56,914 bases of DNA from Nevskia sp. Its GTDB lineage: Bacteria > Pseudomonadota > Gammaproteobacteria > Nevskiales > Nevskiaceae. The notes beneath the pieces are model-generated. The model was not told the origin of the DNA. It made no database searches and saw nothing but the letters and a program-made list of their open reading frames with translations. The stretch's first letter is position 1. Every line of letters starts with the position of its first letter. The stretch lies in contig JADHNH010000009.1 in the NCBI GenBank assembly GCA_016779605.1, positions 1-56,914 of the forward strand, read 5' to 3'. The position numbers and the translations under genes are program-made. Positions 33,728 through 42,116 of the stretch are shown in pieces.

Positions 33728-33841
33728 GGGAAGCTCGCTTGTTACCGCACTGCCGGGAATTGTGCCCGATTCGCGCCAATCAGACAAATTGAACGAAGAT
33801 CGCTACGCGATCATTGCCGATGGGTGCAAAATCAAGCTGTA

Positions 33842-34417
33842 TCAATGATTGTCAGGGCGATTGGCAGGGTGATTGTCCGGGTGATTCCCGGGCGGATTGC
33901 CGGCGAGCCTGGGCTGCACCAGCGCCTGCAGCTCGGCGGCGCTGAACTGGCCCAGGTGGCGCTCGATGATGCGGCCTTCGGCGCTGACCACCACGGAAAA
34001 CGGCAGCGCACCCTTGTCGTTGCCGAGCTTTTCCATGGCGGCGGTCAGCGCTTCCACCGAGCCGGTCATCACCGGATAGTCGATGCCCAGCGAGCTCATC
34101 GCGGCGCGTGCGGTGTCGGCGTCGTCCACCGCCGGGCCGATGATTTGCAGGCCGCGGCTGCCGTACTGCTTTTGCAGCTTCACCAGCTCCGGGATTTCCT
34201 CGATGCAGGGCGTGCACCAGGTCGCCCAGAAGTTGATCAGCAGCAGCTTGCCGCGCCACTGCTCCAGGCGGTGCTCGGCGCCGTCGAGATCGGTGAACGC
34301 CAGGCCCGGCGGCGGGGCTTCGTCGATGACCCGCTTGGCGGCGGCCAGGCGATAGGTACCGAAACCGATGCCGGCGGCGGCCAGGCAGGCGACGGCGAAG
34401 ACGATGGCTTTTTTCAT
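33842..34417 (-). CDS. TlpA-like membrane-anchored thioredoxin
   Basis: 191 residues from ATG 34417. An N-terminal signal anchor (KKAIVFAVACLAAAGIGFGT) places the thioredoxin fold in the periplasm. The redox site WATWCTPCIEEIP is a CxxC with cis-Pro later in GALPFSVVV. Similar proteins reduce apocytochrome c or copper-binding partners. The start overlaps the DsbD-alpha-like gene (ATGA), so the two products are made together. The C-terminus has an unusual run of NHPDNHPANRPDNH repeats. Confidence 0.88.
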   Translation of the reverse strand: MKKAIVFAVACLAAAGIGFGTYRLAAAKRVIDEAPPPGLAFTDLDGAEHRLEQWRGKLLLINFWATWCTPCIEEIPELVKLQKQYGSRGLQIIGPAVDDADTARAAMSSLGIDYPVMTGSVEALTAAMEKLGNDKGALPFSVVVSAEGRIIERHLGQFSAAELQALVQPRLAGNPPGNHPDNHPANRPDNH

Positions 34418-34884
34418 GGCGATGCCTGGATGACCTCGATCAGTCGCGTCTGCGGTGGATAGCAGAATCCCGCGTCGGCGCAGCCCTGGTAGCTCACCGC
34501 GATCCGGCGCGGTGCCGGCGCGGCCGCCGGCCAGCCGAGCCTTGCCTGGAGCGCGTTGCGGTAAACCGCCGCGGCGCCATGGCCCGGCTCCTCGACCCGG
34601 GCGGGTTCGGGCAGCATCGGCGCCTGCAGCACGGCGCCGGCCGGCAGCGTCGCGCGAAAGTGCAGGCGGTCGCGGTACAGATAATAGCCGCCGGCGATGC
34701 TCCAGCTCACCACCACCGCGCCGTGCTCGATGCGCGCACCGTCGAGCCGGAACGCCGCGTCGACGGTGAGCAGCTCGGCGCGCCGCGCCCACAGCCCGGA
34801 CGCGGCATCGGCGGACGCCGGCAGGCCAGGCCACGCGGCGCCGGCCGCCAGAGCCGCCAGCAAGCAGACGGGGACGCGCCTCAC
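34414..34884 (-). CDS. Orphan DsbD alpha domain (periplasmic)
   Basis: GTG at 34884 overlaps the cutA stop. 156 residues: a signal peptide (VPVCLLAALAAGAAWPGLPA) and then an immunoglobulin-like domain with RIEHGAVVVSWSIAGGYYLY and the redox pair in YQGCADAGFCYPPQ, matching the N-terminal domain of DsbD. Full DsbD has an eight-helix membrane domain and a C-terminal thioredoxin; both are missing here, and a separate TlpA-like gene follows. The alpha domain alone would need another reductant. Confidence 0.85.
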   Translation of the reverse strand: MRRVPVCLLAALAAGAAWPGLPASADAASGLWARRAELLTVDAAFRLDGARIEHGAVVVSWSIAGGYYLYRDRLHFRATLPAGAVLQAPMLPEPARVEEPGHGAAAVYRNALQARLGWPAAAPAPRRIAVSYQGCADAGFCYPPQTRLIEVIQASP

Positions 34885-35198
34885 TGGCTGGAGTCCTCGA
34901 CCCACTGCAGGTACGCCGGCAGCCCGCGGGCGATGTCCACCGCCACGATCTCCGGCAGTTCGTAGGGGTGCAGCGCGCGCACCGCCGCTTCCAGCTCGGC
35001 GTAGCGGCGTGCCGCGGTCTTGGCGACGAGCAGGGTTTCCTCGGCGGACTCGACCTGCCCCTGCCAGCGGTAGACCGAGCGCAGGCCGGGCAGGACGTTG
35101 ACGCAGGCGGCCAGGCGCTGCTGCACCAGCGCCTCGGCGATGGCCGCGGCGGATGCCGGCGGGCAGGTCACGAAAACCATCAGCGCGGGCTCGGACAT
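34881..35198 (-). CDS. cutA: CutA divalent cation tolerance protein
   Basis: 105 residues from ATG 35198 (MSEPALMVFVTCP). Family features: RLAACVNVLPGLRSVYRWQG, ETLLVAKTAARRYAEL and HPYELPEIVAVDIARG. CutA is a small trimeric protein implicated in metal tolerance. The gene leads into the DsbD-alpha and TlpA-like genes through 4-base overlaps. Confidence 0.95.
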   Translation of the reverse strand: MSEPALMVFVTCPPASAAAIAEALVQQRLAACVNVLPGLRSVYRWQGQVESAEETLLVAKTAARRYAELEAAVRALHPYELPEIVAVDIARGLPAYLQWVEDSSQ

Positions 35199-35256
35199 GG
35201 CTAAGAGCTTATCGGGCAGGCGGCGAAGGGCAGGCAGTCTACCCGATGCGGCCCTA

Positions 35257-35521
35257 GGGTCTGTTGACACCCATTTGATCGCTGCGACGGCGGTCATTTT
35301 TGCCCAGCGCAAGGAGAGAGGCACGTGGCATGGTCATTCCATGCGAGTGCCGATCGACGCGGCGATGGGCAAAAATGGCCCCGTCCCTCCCGGTTGCGCC
35401 CAAAATCGCGCCCGGCTGCGTTGCTCGTCGCTCATATGGAATCACCATACCACGCTCCTCGCGCCTTGCCGGGCACAATTTTGGGCGGCAACGCAGCGAC
35501 CAAATGGGTGTCAACAGACCC
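35257..35521. repeat. 265-bp palindromic MITE-like element
   Basis: Terminal inverted repeats of 21 perfect bases (GGGTCTGTTGACACCCATTTG at the left, its complement at 35501-35521). The similarity continues inward: each half contains a GTGGYATGGTSATTCCATRYGAG-type segment, so the two halves are diverged inverted copies. There is no gene inside. It sits between cutA and putA. No target duplication was clear. It is probably a non-autonomous transposable element or a large structured intergenic repeat. Confidence 0.8.
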
Positions 35522-35554
35522 CAGCGCCGCCGCGCCGCGTGCCATCATTTGCCG

Positions 35555-38500
35555 ATGGAACATACGCCCACGGACCAGGCCGAAGCCCAGCCCTGCTTCC
35601 TGTTCGCCGAGCCGCCGCCGCGGGCGCCGCTGCGGCGCGCCATCGCCGAGCTCTACCTGGCCGACGAAACCGCCGAGGTCAACCGCCTGCTGGCCATCGC
35701 CGAGCTGCCCGCCGAGCCGCGCGAGCGGGTCGCGGCGCAAGCGGCCGACTGGGTGCGACGCGTGCGCCGGCTGAAGGACTCGCAGACGCCGCTGGACGCG
35801 TTCATGCGCGAGTACGACCTGTCGTCCGAGGAGGGCGTGCTGCTGATGTGCCTGGCCGAGGCCTTCCTGCGCGTGCCCGACGACGACACCGCCGAGAAGC
35901 TCATCGCCGACAAGCTGTCCGAAGCCGAGTGGGAAAAGCACCTGGGCAAGAGCGATTCGCTGTTCGTCAACGCCTCCACCTGGGGCCTGATGCTGACCGG
36001 GCGCATCGTGCGCCTGCCGGTGGAGGCGCCGGGCAACTTCCGCGCGGTGTGGTCGCGCCTGCTCAACCGCAGCAGCGAGCCGGTGATCCGGGTGGCGGTG
36101 CGCCGCGCCATGCGCATGATGGGCAGCCAGTTCGTCATGGGCCGCAGCATCGACGAGGCGCTCAAGCGCTCGCAAGGCCGCGACCAGCGCGCTTACCTGC
36201 AGTCCTACGACATGCTGGGCGAGGCCGCCCTGACCGCGGCCGATGCGGAGCGCTACCTCGGTGCCTACACCGAGGCGATCGCCGCCATCGGCCAGTTCGC
36301 TGGCGCGCCGGAAAGCAGCGCCGACGCGATCTTCGCCCGCCCGAGCATCTCGGTGAAGCTGTCGGCGCTGCATCCGCGCTACGAGTTCGCCCAGCGCGGC
36401 CGCGCGGTGGCCGAGCTGGTGCCGCGGCTGCTGGCGCTGGCGCAGGCGGCCCGCGCGCAGGCCATCGGCCTGACGGTCGACGCCGAGGAAGCCGACCGCC
36501 TGGAGCTGTCGCTGGACATTTTCGAGGCGGTGTACGGCGACGCCTCGCTGGCCGGCTGGGAAGGGCTGGGGCTGGCAGTGCAGGGTTTCCAGAAGCGCGC
36601 CGTCGCCGTCATCGAATGGCTCGCCGGCCTGGTGCGTGCGACCGGCCGGCGCATGCCGTTGCGCCTGGTCAAGGGCGCCTACTGGGACACCGAGATCAAA
36701 CGCGCGCAGGAGCAGGGGCTGTCCGGCTACCCGGTGTTCACCCGCAAGGCCAACACCGACGTCGCCTATCTGGCCTGCGCGCGGCGCCTGCTGGCGGCGC
36801 GCGAGCTGTTCTATCCGCAGCTGGCCACGCACAACGCGCACACGGTTGCGGCCGTGCGCGCCTACGCCGGCGCGGGCGACCGCGGCTACGAGTTCCAGCG
36901 CCTGCACGGCATGGGCGAGGCGCTGTACCAGGTGGTGCGGGAGGATGCGCCGGTGCCGTGCCGGGTGTACGCGCCGGTCGGTTCGCACGAGGACCTGCTG
37001 CCATACCTGGTGCGCCGCCTGCTGGAGAACGGCGCCAACACTTCCTTCGTCAACCGCATCTTCGACGAGGGCACCCCGCCCGAGCAGCTCGTCGCCGATC
37101 CGGTGTCGGCGGTGCGCGGCCTGGCGGTCAAGCCCAATCCGTCGCTGCCGCTGCCGGCGGCGCTGTACGGCGCCGCGCGGCGCAATTCCGCCGGCCTGAA
37201 CCTGAACGACCCGCTGGCCGCCGCCGCCTTCGCGCGCGAGCTGCGCCAGGCGGCGGACGCCGCCGTGCCGGCCGCTTCGCTGCTGTTCGGCGGCATCGAC
37301 GGCGAAGGCCCGCTGCGCGAAGTGCCCAACCCGGCCGACCGCGGACGCATCGTCGGCCACTGGCGGCCGCTGCCGCCGGCGGCGGTGGCCGAGGTCGTGG
37401 CGGCGGCGCAGGGCGCCTGCGCGCGCTGGAACTCCACGCCGGTGGAAAGCCGCGCCGCGGTGCTGGAGCGCGCCGCCGATTCGCTGGAGGCGCGCCGCGC
37501 CGAGTTCGTGCGCCTGCTGATCCTCGAAGCCGGCCGCACCGTGGCCGACGCGCTGGCGGAGCTGCGCGAAGCGGTGGACTTCCTGCGCTACTACGCCGGC
37601 CAGGCGCGGCGCTGGCTGGCGCATCCCGAGGCGCTGCCCGGCCCCACCGGCGAGCACAACGAGCTGCAGCTGCATGGGCGCGGCGTATTCGTCTGCATCT
37701 CGCCGTGGAACTTCCCGCTCTCGATCTTCACCGGCCAGGTCGCCGCCGCCCTCGTCGCCGGCAACCCGGTCATCGCCAAGCCGGCGGAGCAGACGCCGCT
37801 GGTGGCCGCGCGCATGGCGCAGCTCCTGCGCGACGCCGGGCTGCCCAGCTACGTGTTCCAGTGCTGCCTGGGCGACGGCAGCCTGGGTGCGGCATTGGTC
37901 GGCGACCCGCGCATCGCCGGGGTGGCGTTCACCGGCTCCGGCGAGGTGGCGCAGTCGATCAACCGCGCGCTGGCCGCGCGCCCCGGCCCGATCGCCACGC
38001 TGATTGCCGAGACCGGCGGCCAAAACGCGATGATCGTGGACTCCACCGCGCTGCCGGAGCAGGTGGTGCGCGACGCGCTGGCTTCGGCCTTCGGCTCGGC
38101 CGGCCAGCGCTGCTCCAGCCTGCGCGTGCTGTTCCTGCAGGACGACATCGCGCAGCGCACCGTCGGCATGCTGCGCGGCGCCATGCGCGAGCTTTGCATC
38201 GGCGATCCGGCGCTGTTGTGCACCGACATCGGCCCGCTCATCGACGAGCCGGCGCGGGCGCGCCTGGAGGCGCATGCGGCCGCCATCAGCAAAAGCGGCC
38301 GCGTGATCGAGCGCCTGGCGCTGCCCGCGGCCTGCGGCGCCGGCACCTACTTCGCGCCGCTGGCGGTGGAGATCGACGCGATCGAGCAGCTCACCGCCGA
38401 AAACTTCGGGCCGATCCTGCACGTGGTGCGCTTCCCGATGCGGCGGCTGGAAGCGGTGGTGGAGTCGCTCAACCGCACCGGCTACGGGCTCACTTTGGGC

Positions 38501-38749
38501 GTGCACAGCCGCATCGAATCGACCTGGCGGCGGGTGCAGGCCCTGGCCCGGGTCGGCAACTGCTACGTCAACCGCGGCATGACCGGGGCGGTGGTCGGCG
38601 TGCAGCCGTTCGGCGGCGAAGGCCTGTCCGGCACCGGTCCCAAGGCCGGCGGGCCGCATTACCTGCTGCGTTTCGTCACCGAGCGCAGCCTGACGGTGAA
38701 CACCGCGGCGGTGGGCGGCAACGCGCGGCTGCTGGCGGCAAGCGGTTGA
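35555..38749 (+). CDS. putA: Bifunctional proline dehydrogenase/P5C dehydrogenase
   Basis: 1064 residues from ATG 35555. The proline dehydrogenase barrel spans about 80-420 (LVKGAYWDTEIKRAQ, FAD site region ATHNAHTV). The glutamate-semialdehyde dehydrogenase domain covers about 500-990, with NFPLSIFTGQVAAALVAGN, IAETGGQNAMIVD and the catalytic Cys in SAGQRCSSLRV. The N-terminal ribbon-helix-helix DNA-binding domain of long PutA is absent, so it is a short, non-autoregulating form. It converts proline to glutamate. Confidence 0.97.
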   Translation: MEHTPTDQAEAQPCFLFAEPPPRAPLRRAIAELYLADETAEVNRLLAIAELPAEPRERVAAQAADWVRRVRRLKDSQTPLDAFMREYDLSSEEGVLLMCLAEAFLRVPDDDTAEKLIADKLSEAEWEKHLGKSDSLFVNASTWGLMLTGRIVRLPVEAPGNFRAVWSRLLNRSSEPVIRVAVRRAMRMMGSQFVMGRSIDEALKRSQGRDQRAYLQSYDMLGEAALTAADAERYLGAYTEAIAAIGQFAGAPESSADAIFARPSISVKLSALHPRYEFAQRGRAVAELVPRLLALAQAARAQAIGLTVDAEEADRLELSLDIFEAVYGDASLAGWEGLGLAVQGFQKRAVAVIEWLAGLVRATGRRMPLRLVKGAYWDTEIKRAQEQGLSGYPVFTRKANTDVAYLACARRLLAARELFYPQLATHNAHTVAAVRAYAGAGDRGYEFQRLHGMGEALYQVVREDAPVPCRVYAPVGSHEDLLPYLVRRLLENGANTSFVNRIFDEGTPPEQLVADPVSAVRGLAVKPNPSLPLPAALYGAARRNSAGLNLNDPLAAAAFARELRQAADAAVPAASLLFGGIDGEGPLREVPNPADRGRIVGHWRPLPPAAVAEVVAAAQGACARWNSTPVESRAAVLERAADSLEARRAEFVRLLILEAGRTVADALAELREAVDFLRYYAGQARRWLAHPEALPGPTGEHNELQLHGRGVFVCISPWNFPLSIFTGQVAAALVAGNPVIAKPAEQTPLVAARMAQLLRDAGLPSYVFQCCLGDGSLGAALVGDPRIAGVAFTGSGEVAQSINRALAARPGPIATLIAETGGQNAMIVDSTALPEQVVRDALASAFGSAGQRCSSLRVLFLQDDIAQRTVGMLRGAMRELCIGDPALLCTDIGPLIDEPARARLEAHAAAISKSGRVIERLALPAACGAGTYFAPLAVEIDAIEQLTAENFGPILHVVRFPMRRLEAVVESLNRTGYGLTLGVHSRIESTWRRVQALARVGNCYVNRGMTGAVVGVQPFGGEGLSGTGPKAGGPHYLLRFVTERSLTVNTAAVGGNARLLAASG

Positions 38750-38768
38750 ACGCCTCAATGTGATTTTC

Positions 38769-39251
38769 TTATTCGCCTGCCAGCCGCAATGCTTCGGCAA
38801 CCAGCGGCTCGCCGACGTAGTATCCGTCACGGCGCATCTGGGCGATCGTAGCCCCGACGGAGGCGACGAGTCCCAGCCGCTTGCCGGCGATCAGTACGCC
38901 AAGGCTGCCGATCACGGTCAGGCCCAAGCGGCGCGCCACCGCGCGACCCAGGCGCTCCTCGATCAGCACGGCGGCGCTGAGCTGCTGCGCCAGATGGATT
39001 GCCGCCGTTTCGCCGGCGTCGAGCTGTGGGAACGCGGGTCTTGCGCCCCCGGCATCGGCGTGGCGCGTCAGCAGCCCCGCCGCAAATGCCTGGGCAAGCG
39101 AGTCGGCCCCCGGAAGGCCGGGTGCCAGGCATTCGCCGGCTACCGTGTCCGGTACCACAACTTCGCCCAATACCTGCGGCAACACCGCAAGCATGCCGAG
39201 CCGCGCAAAGGCGATGAGGGGGGCGGCGTCGGCGACGGCGGAATTAGCCAA
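38769..39251 (-). CDS. DUF3368/PIN-like toxin candidate
   Basis: 160 residues starting at TTG 39251, overlapping the antitoxin stop by about 8 bases. The fold reads NSAVADAAPLIAFARLG (first Asp), VVPDTVAGECL (Glu), LDAGETAAIHLAQQL (Glu) and a later Asp region replaced by IEERLGRAVARRLGL. This matches the DUF3368 group of PIN-domain nucleases, which pair with UPF0175 or Phd-type antitoxins. The fourth acid is uncertain, so RNase activity cannot be assumed. Confidence 0.75.
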   Translation of the reverse strand: MANSAVADAAPLIAFARLGMLAVLPQVLGEVVVPDTVAGECLAPGLPGADSLAQAFAAGLLTRHADAGGARPAFPQLDAGETAAIHLAQQLSAAVLIEERLGRAVARRLGLTVIGSLGVLIAGKRLGLVASVGATIAQMRRDGYYVGEPLVAEALRLAGE

Positions 39252-39567
39252 TCGCCGCCAGTTCCGCTTCCAGTTCCTCAGGCGGATAGTCCACCGCCGG
39301 GATGCCTTGCTCGGCGAGCTTGGCGGTGAACTGCACCAGATTCATCCGGCTTAAGCGCGCGGCTTTGCCCAGGCTCAGCGTACCGTCCTGAAACAGCTTC
39401 ACGGCCAGGGCCACGTCAAGCCCGTCGCGCACCAGCAATTCGTCCATCGGCACCGCGACAAATACCGGTTGGCCATGCTTGGTGACCACCGCCAAGTGCC
39501 CTTGCTCGGCCCCGCGCACCAAGTCGCCGGTGCGTTCGCGTAAGTCCCTGATTGTGAAAGTTTCCAC
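39244..39567 (-). CDS. Phd/YefM-UPF0175 fusion antitoxin
   Basis: 107 residues. Residues 1-50 are a Phd/YefM DNA-binding antitoxin domain (FTIRDLRERTGDLVRGAEQG, VVTKHGQPVFVAVPMDE). Residues 55-107 match UPF0175 (ALAVKLFQDGTLSLGKAARL ... LVQFTAKLAEQGIP), normally a separate antitoxin for DUF3368 toxins. The fusion gives one protein both the operator-binding and toxin-binding parts. It precedes the toxin by an overlap, and a near-palindrome 15-41 bases upstream may be its operator. Confidence 0.8.
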   Translation of the reverse strand: METFTIRDLRERTGDLVRGAEQGHLAVVTKHGQPVFVAVPMDELLVRDGLDVALAVKLFQDGTLSLGKAARLSRMNLVQFTAKLAEQGIPAVDYPPEELEAELAAIG

Positions 39568-39581
39568 TGCTGCTTCCTAAA

Positions 39582-39608
39582 ATTGTGCCATCAAATGGTA
39601 GCACAATA
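39582..39608 (-). promoter_or_regulatory. Near-palindromic operator candidate of the toxin-antitoxin pair
   Basis: TTGTGC-CA ... TGG-TA-GCACAA is an interrupted palindrome beginning 15 bases upstream of the antitoxin ATG. Phd-type antitoxins repress their own promoter by binding such sites. The remaining 39609-39851 shows no gene that I can support. Confidence 0.45.
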
Positions 39609-39851
39609 TTCAAGCGCCGCTGCCGCGGGACTTATCATTGACTCCAACAGGCGTGGCAACTGTCATTCCGGCGCAGCGACGAAACCGGCTCGGCAAAGAC
39701 AGGTTCGTCAGCGGAGTAACCGAATCGGGGCACCGCCGGCCCCTCGTGGCTCCTCGGATTCCGCTGCGAGTGGTGCCGATCTGGCGTATTATCCGGCGCC
39801 CGCGCCGCCGGCTACGGCGGCGCGTCCTACGTTCCACTTCGCCGCGCCGTC

Positions 39852-41240
39852 ATGGCCATTCCCGCATCTGGTGTGCGCACTGAGGTGCGCGCCAACCTTG
39901 GGCTCGCGCTGCCGCTGATCGCCGCGCAGCTGGCCGGCGTCGGCATGGGCACGGTGGACACCATCTTCGCCGGCCGGCTGGGGCCGGAGGCGCTGGCGGC
40001 GGTGGCGGTGGGGGTCAACCTCAACGTGGTGTTCTTCGTGTTCTTCATGGGCGTGTTGATGGCCTGCTCGCCGGTGGTGGCGCACATGGTCGGCGCCGGC
40101 CGGCCGCTGCCGCACATGGCCGCGTTCGTCGGCAGGGCGCGCCGGTTCGCGGTGCTGCTGGCGCTGCTGTGGGCCGGCGGCCTCAACCTGGCGGCGGCAC
40201 CGGTGGTGGACAGCCTGCACCTGGACCCGGAGACCGCGCGCCTGGCGGTGCGCTTCATGCGCGCGCTGTCGGCCTCGGCGCCGGGCATGTGCCTGTATTT
40301 CACCCTGCGGTTTTCCGCCGAGGGCCTGGGCCGCACCCGGCCGATCGTGCTGGCGGGCCTGGCCGGCCTGGGCGGCAACGCGCTGCTCGACTGGCTGCTG
40401 CTGTTTGGCCATTTCGGGCTGCCGCGCCTGGGCGCGGTGGGCTGCGGCGTGGCCACCTCGATCTCCAGCCTGCTGATGGCGGGCACCCTGCACCTGCTGT
40501 ACCGCCGCGGCGCGCTGCGCGGCCTGTTGCCGGTGCCGGGTGGCGTGCAAGACGTCGCCGAGGGGGTGCGCGACATCCTGCGCACCGGCCTGCCGATCGG
40601 GCTGATGCTGGTGGCCGAAGCCGGGCTGTTCGTGCTGGCGGCGCTGCTGATGGCCCGGTTCGGCGACGCCACCGTGGCGGCCTACCAGATCGCCATCAAC
40701 TTCGCCGCGCTGGTGTTCATGATCCCGCTGGGCGTTGGCCTGGCCACCACCGTGCGCGTGGGCCATGCTGCGGGCGCGGGAGCGCCGGCGGCGGCGCGCT
40801 TCCGCGGGCTCGTCGGCATGGGGCTGGGGATCGCCAACGCCGCGTCCAACGCCGCCATCATGGCCGGGCTGGCCGCGCCGATCGTGGCGGTGTACACGAC
40901 CGACGCCGCCATCGGCCGCCACGCCGCCGGCTTCCTGCTGCTGGCGGCGGTGTTCCAGCTGTTCGACGGCCTGCAGGTCACCGCCAACGGCGCCCTGCGC
41001 GGCATCAAGGACACCCGCGTGCCGATGCTGATCACGCTCGTCGCCTACTGGCTGGTGGGCCTGCCGGTGGCCTGGTGGCTGGCGTTCCGCGCCGGCGGCG
41101 ACGGCATGGGGCCGGACGGCCTGTGGTGGGGGCTCACCGCCGGGCTGGGCGCGGCGGCGGCCGGGCTGTCGCTGCGCTACCTGCGGCGCACCCGCGGCGG
41201 CGTGGCGGCGGCGGGGCCTGTCGGGGCCGGCGGGACCTGA
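39852..41240 (+). CDS. MATE-family multidrug/cation efflux transporter
   Basis: 462 residues, twelve hydrophobic helices in two six-helix MatE repeats. Features include ALPLIAAQLAGVGMGTVDTIFAGRLG in helix 1-2 and DGLQVTANGALRGIKDTRVPM in the second repeat, typical of NorM/MdtK-type proteins that expel drugs in exchange for Na+ or H+. Monocistronic: the next gene is about 150 bases away. Substrate cannot be told. Confidence 0.93.
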   Translation: MAIPASGVRTEVRANLGLALPLIAAQLAGVGMGTVDTIFAGRLGPEALAAVAVGVNLNVVFFVFFMGVLMACSPVVAHMVGAGRPLPHMAAFVGRARRFAVLLALLWAGGLNLAAAPVVDSLHLDPETARLAVRFMRALSASAPGMCLYFTLRFSAEGLGRTRPIVLAGLAGLGGNALLDWLLLFGHFGLPRLGAVGCGVATSISSLLMAGTLHLLYRRGALRGLLPVPGGVQDVAEGVRDILRTGLPIGLMLVAEAGLFVLAALLMARFGDATVAAYQIAINFAALVFMIPLGVGLATTVRVGHAAGAGAPAAARFRGLVGMGLGIANAASNAAIMAGLAAPIVAVYTTDAAIGRHAAGFLLLAAVFQLFDGLQVTANGALRGIKDTRVPMLITLVAYWLVGLPVAWWLAFRAGGDGMGPDGLWWGLTAGLGAAAAGLSLRYLRRTRGGVAAAGPVGAGGT

Positions 41241-41387
41241 ATGCGTTCTCCATCCAGGCCCCCCGGGTCCCTCCCGCAAGGGGAGGGAGATCAAGGCCGC
41301 CTGCTGCGGCGGTTATTAGCTTATGGCTTGATCGCAAGACCGAACGGTGCATCATAGGCGTCCCAACCAGCCGGCGAGGAGAAAATC

Positions 41388-42020
41388 ATGGCATTGCAAC
41401 TGGGCGACATCGCACCCGATTTCGAGGCGGAAACCACGCAGGGCAAGATCAAGTTCCACGAATGGCTCGGCAGCTCCTGGGGCGTGCTGTTCTCGCACCC
41501 GAAGGACTACACGCCGGTGTGCACCACCGAGCTGGGCTACACCGCCAAGCTCAAGCCGGAGTTCGACAAGCGCAACGTCAAGGTGATCGGCCTGTCGGTC
41601 GACCCGCTGGGCTCCCACGAAGGCTGGTCCAAGGACATCGCCGAAACCCAGGGCCACACGCCGAACTTCCCGCTGATCGCCGACGCCGACAAGAAGGTCT
41701 CCAACCTCTACGGCATGATCCATCCGAACGCCAGCGACACCTTCACCGTGCGCTCGGTGTTCGTGATCGACCCCAACAAGAAGATCCGCCTGACCATTAC
41801 CTACCCGGCCAGCACCGGGCGCAACTTCGACGAGATCCTGCGCGTGATCGATTCGCTGCAGCTCACCGACAAGCACAAGGTGGCCACCCCGGTGAACTGG
41901 AAGCAGGGCGAGGACGTCATCATCGTGCCCTCGCTGAAGGACGAAGATGCGCACAAGCTGTTCCCGCAGGGCTGGAAGGCGCTGAAGCCCTACCTGCGGC
42001 TGGTCAAGCTGGCCAAGTAA
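41388..42020 (+). CDS. 1-Cys peroxiredoxin (Prx6-like)
   Basis: 210 residues. The peroxidatic site is DYTPVCTTELGYTAKL (Cys about 45), and there is no resolving Cys in the C-terminal half. The C-terminal domain (TPVNWKQGEDVIIVPSLKDE) is typical of the Prx6 group, which reduces hydroperoxides and hydrogen peroxide using an external thiol. The ATG has a GGAG ribosome site. A terminator follows 60 bases after the stop. Confidence 0.95.
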   Translation: MALQLGDIAPDFEAETTQGKIKFHEWLGSSWGVLFSHPKDYTPVCTTELGYTAKLKPEFDKRNVKVIGLSVDPLGSHEGWSKDIAETQGHTPNFPLIADADKKVSNLYGMIHPNASDTFTVRSVFVIDPNKKIRLTITYPASTGRNFDEILRVIDSLQLTDKHKVATPVNWKQGEDVIIVPSLKDEDAHKLFPQGWKALKPYLRLVKLAK

Positions 42021-42082
42021 GAAGTACTGCCCGGCGCTGCAACCTGCGCGCCTGGCAGAGCGAATAAACTGAATAAACTATG

Positions 42083-42111
42083 GGCCCCGCATCCGCGGGG
42101 CCGATTTTTTT
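42083..42111 (+). terminator. Terminator between peroxiredoxin and LOG-family gene
   Basis: GGCCCCGC-ATCC-GCGGGGCC gives an 8-bp stem, followed by GATTTTTTT. It ends 5 bases before the start codon of the next gene. Confidence 0.9.
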
Positions 42112-42116
42112 GCGCC

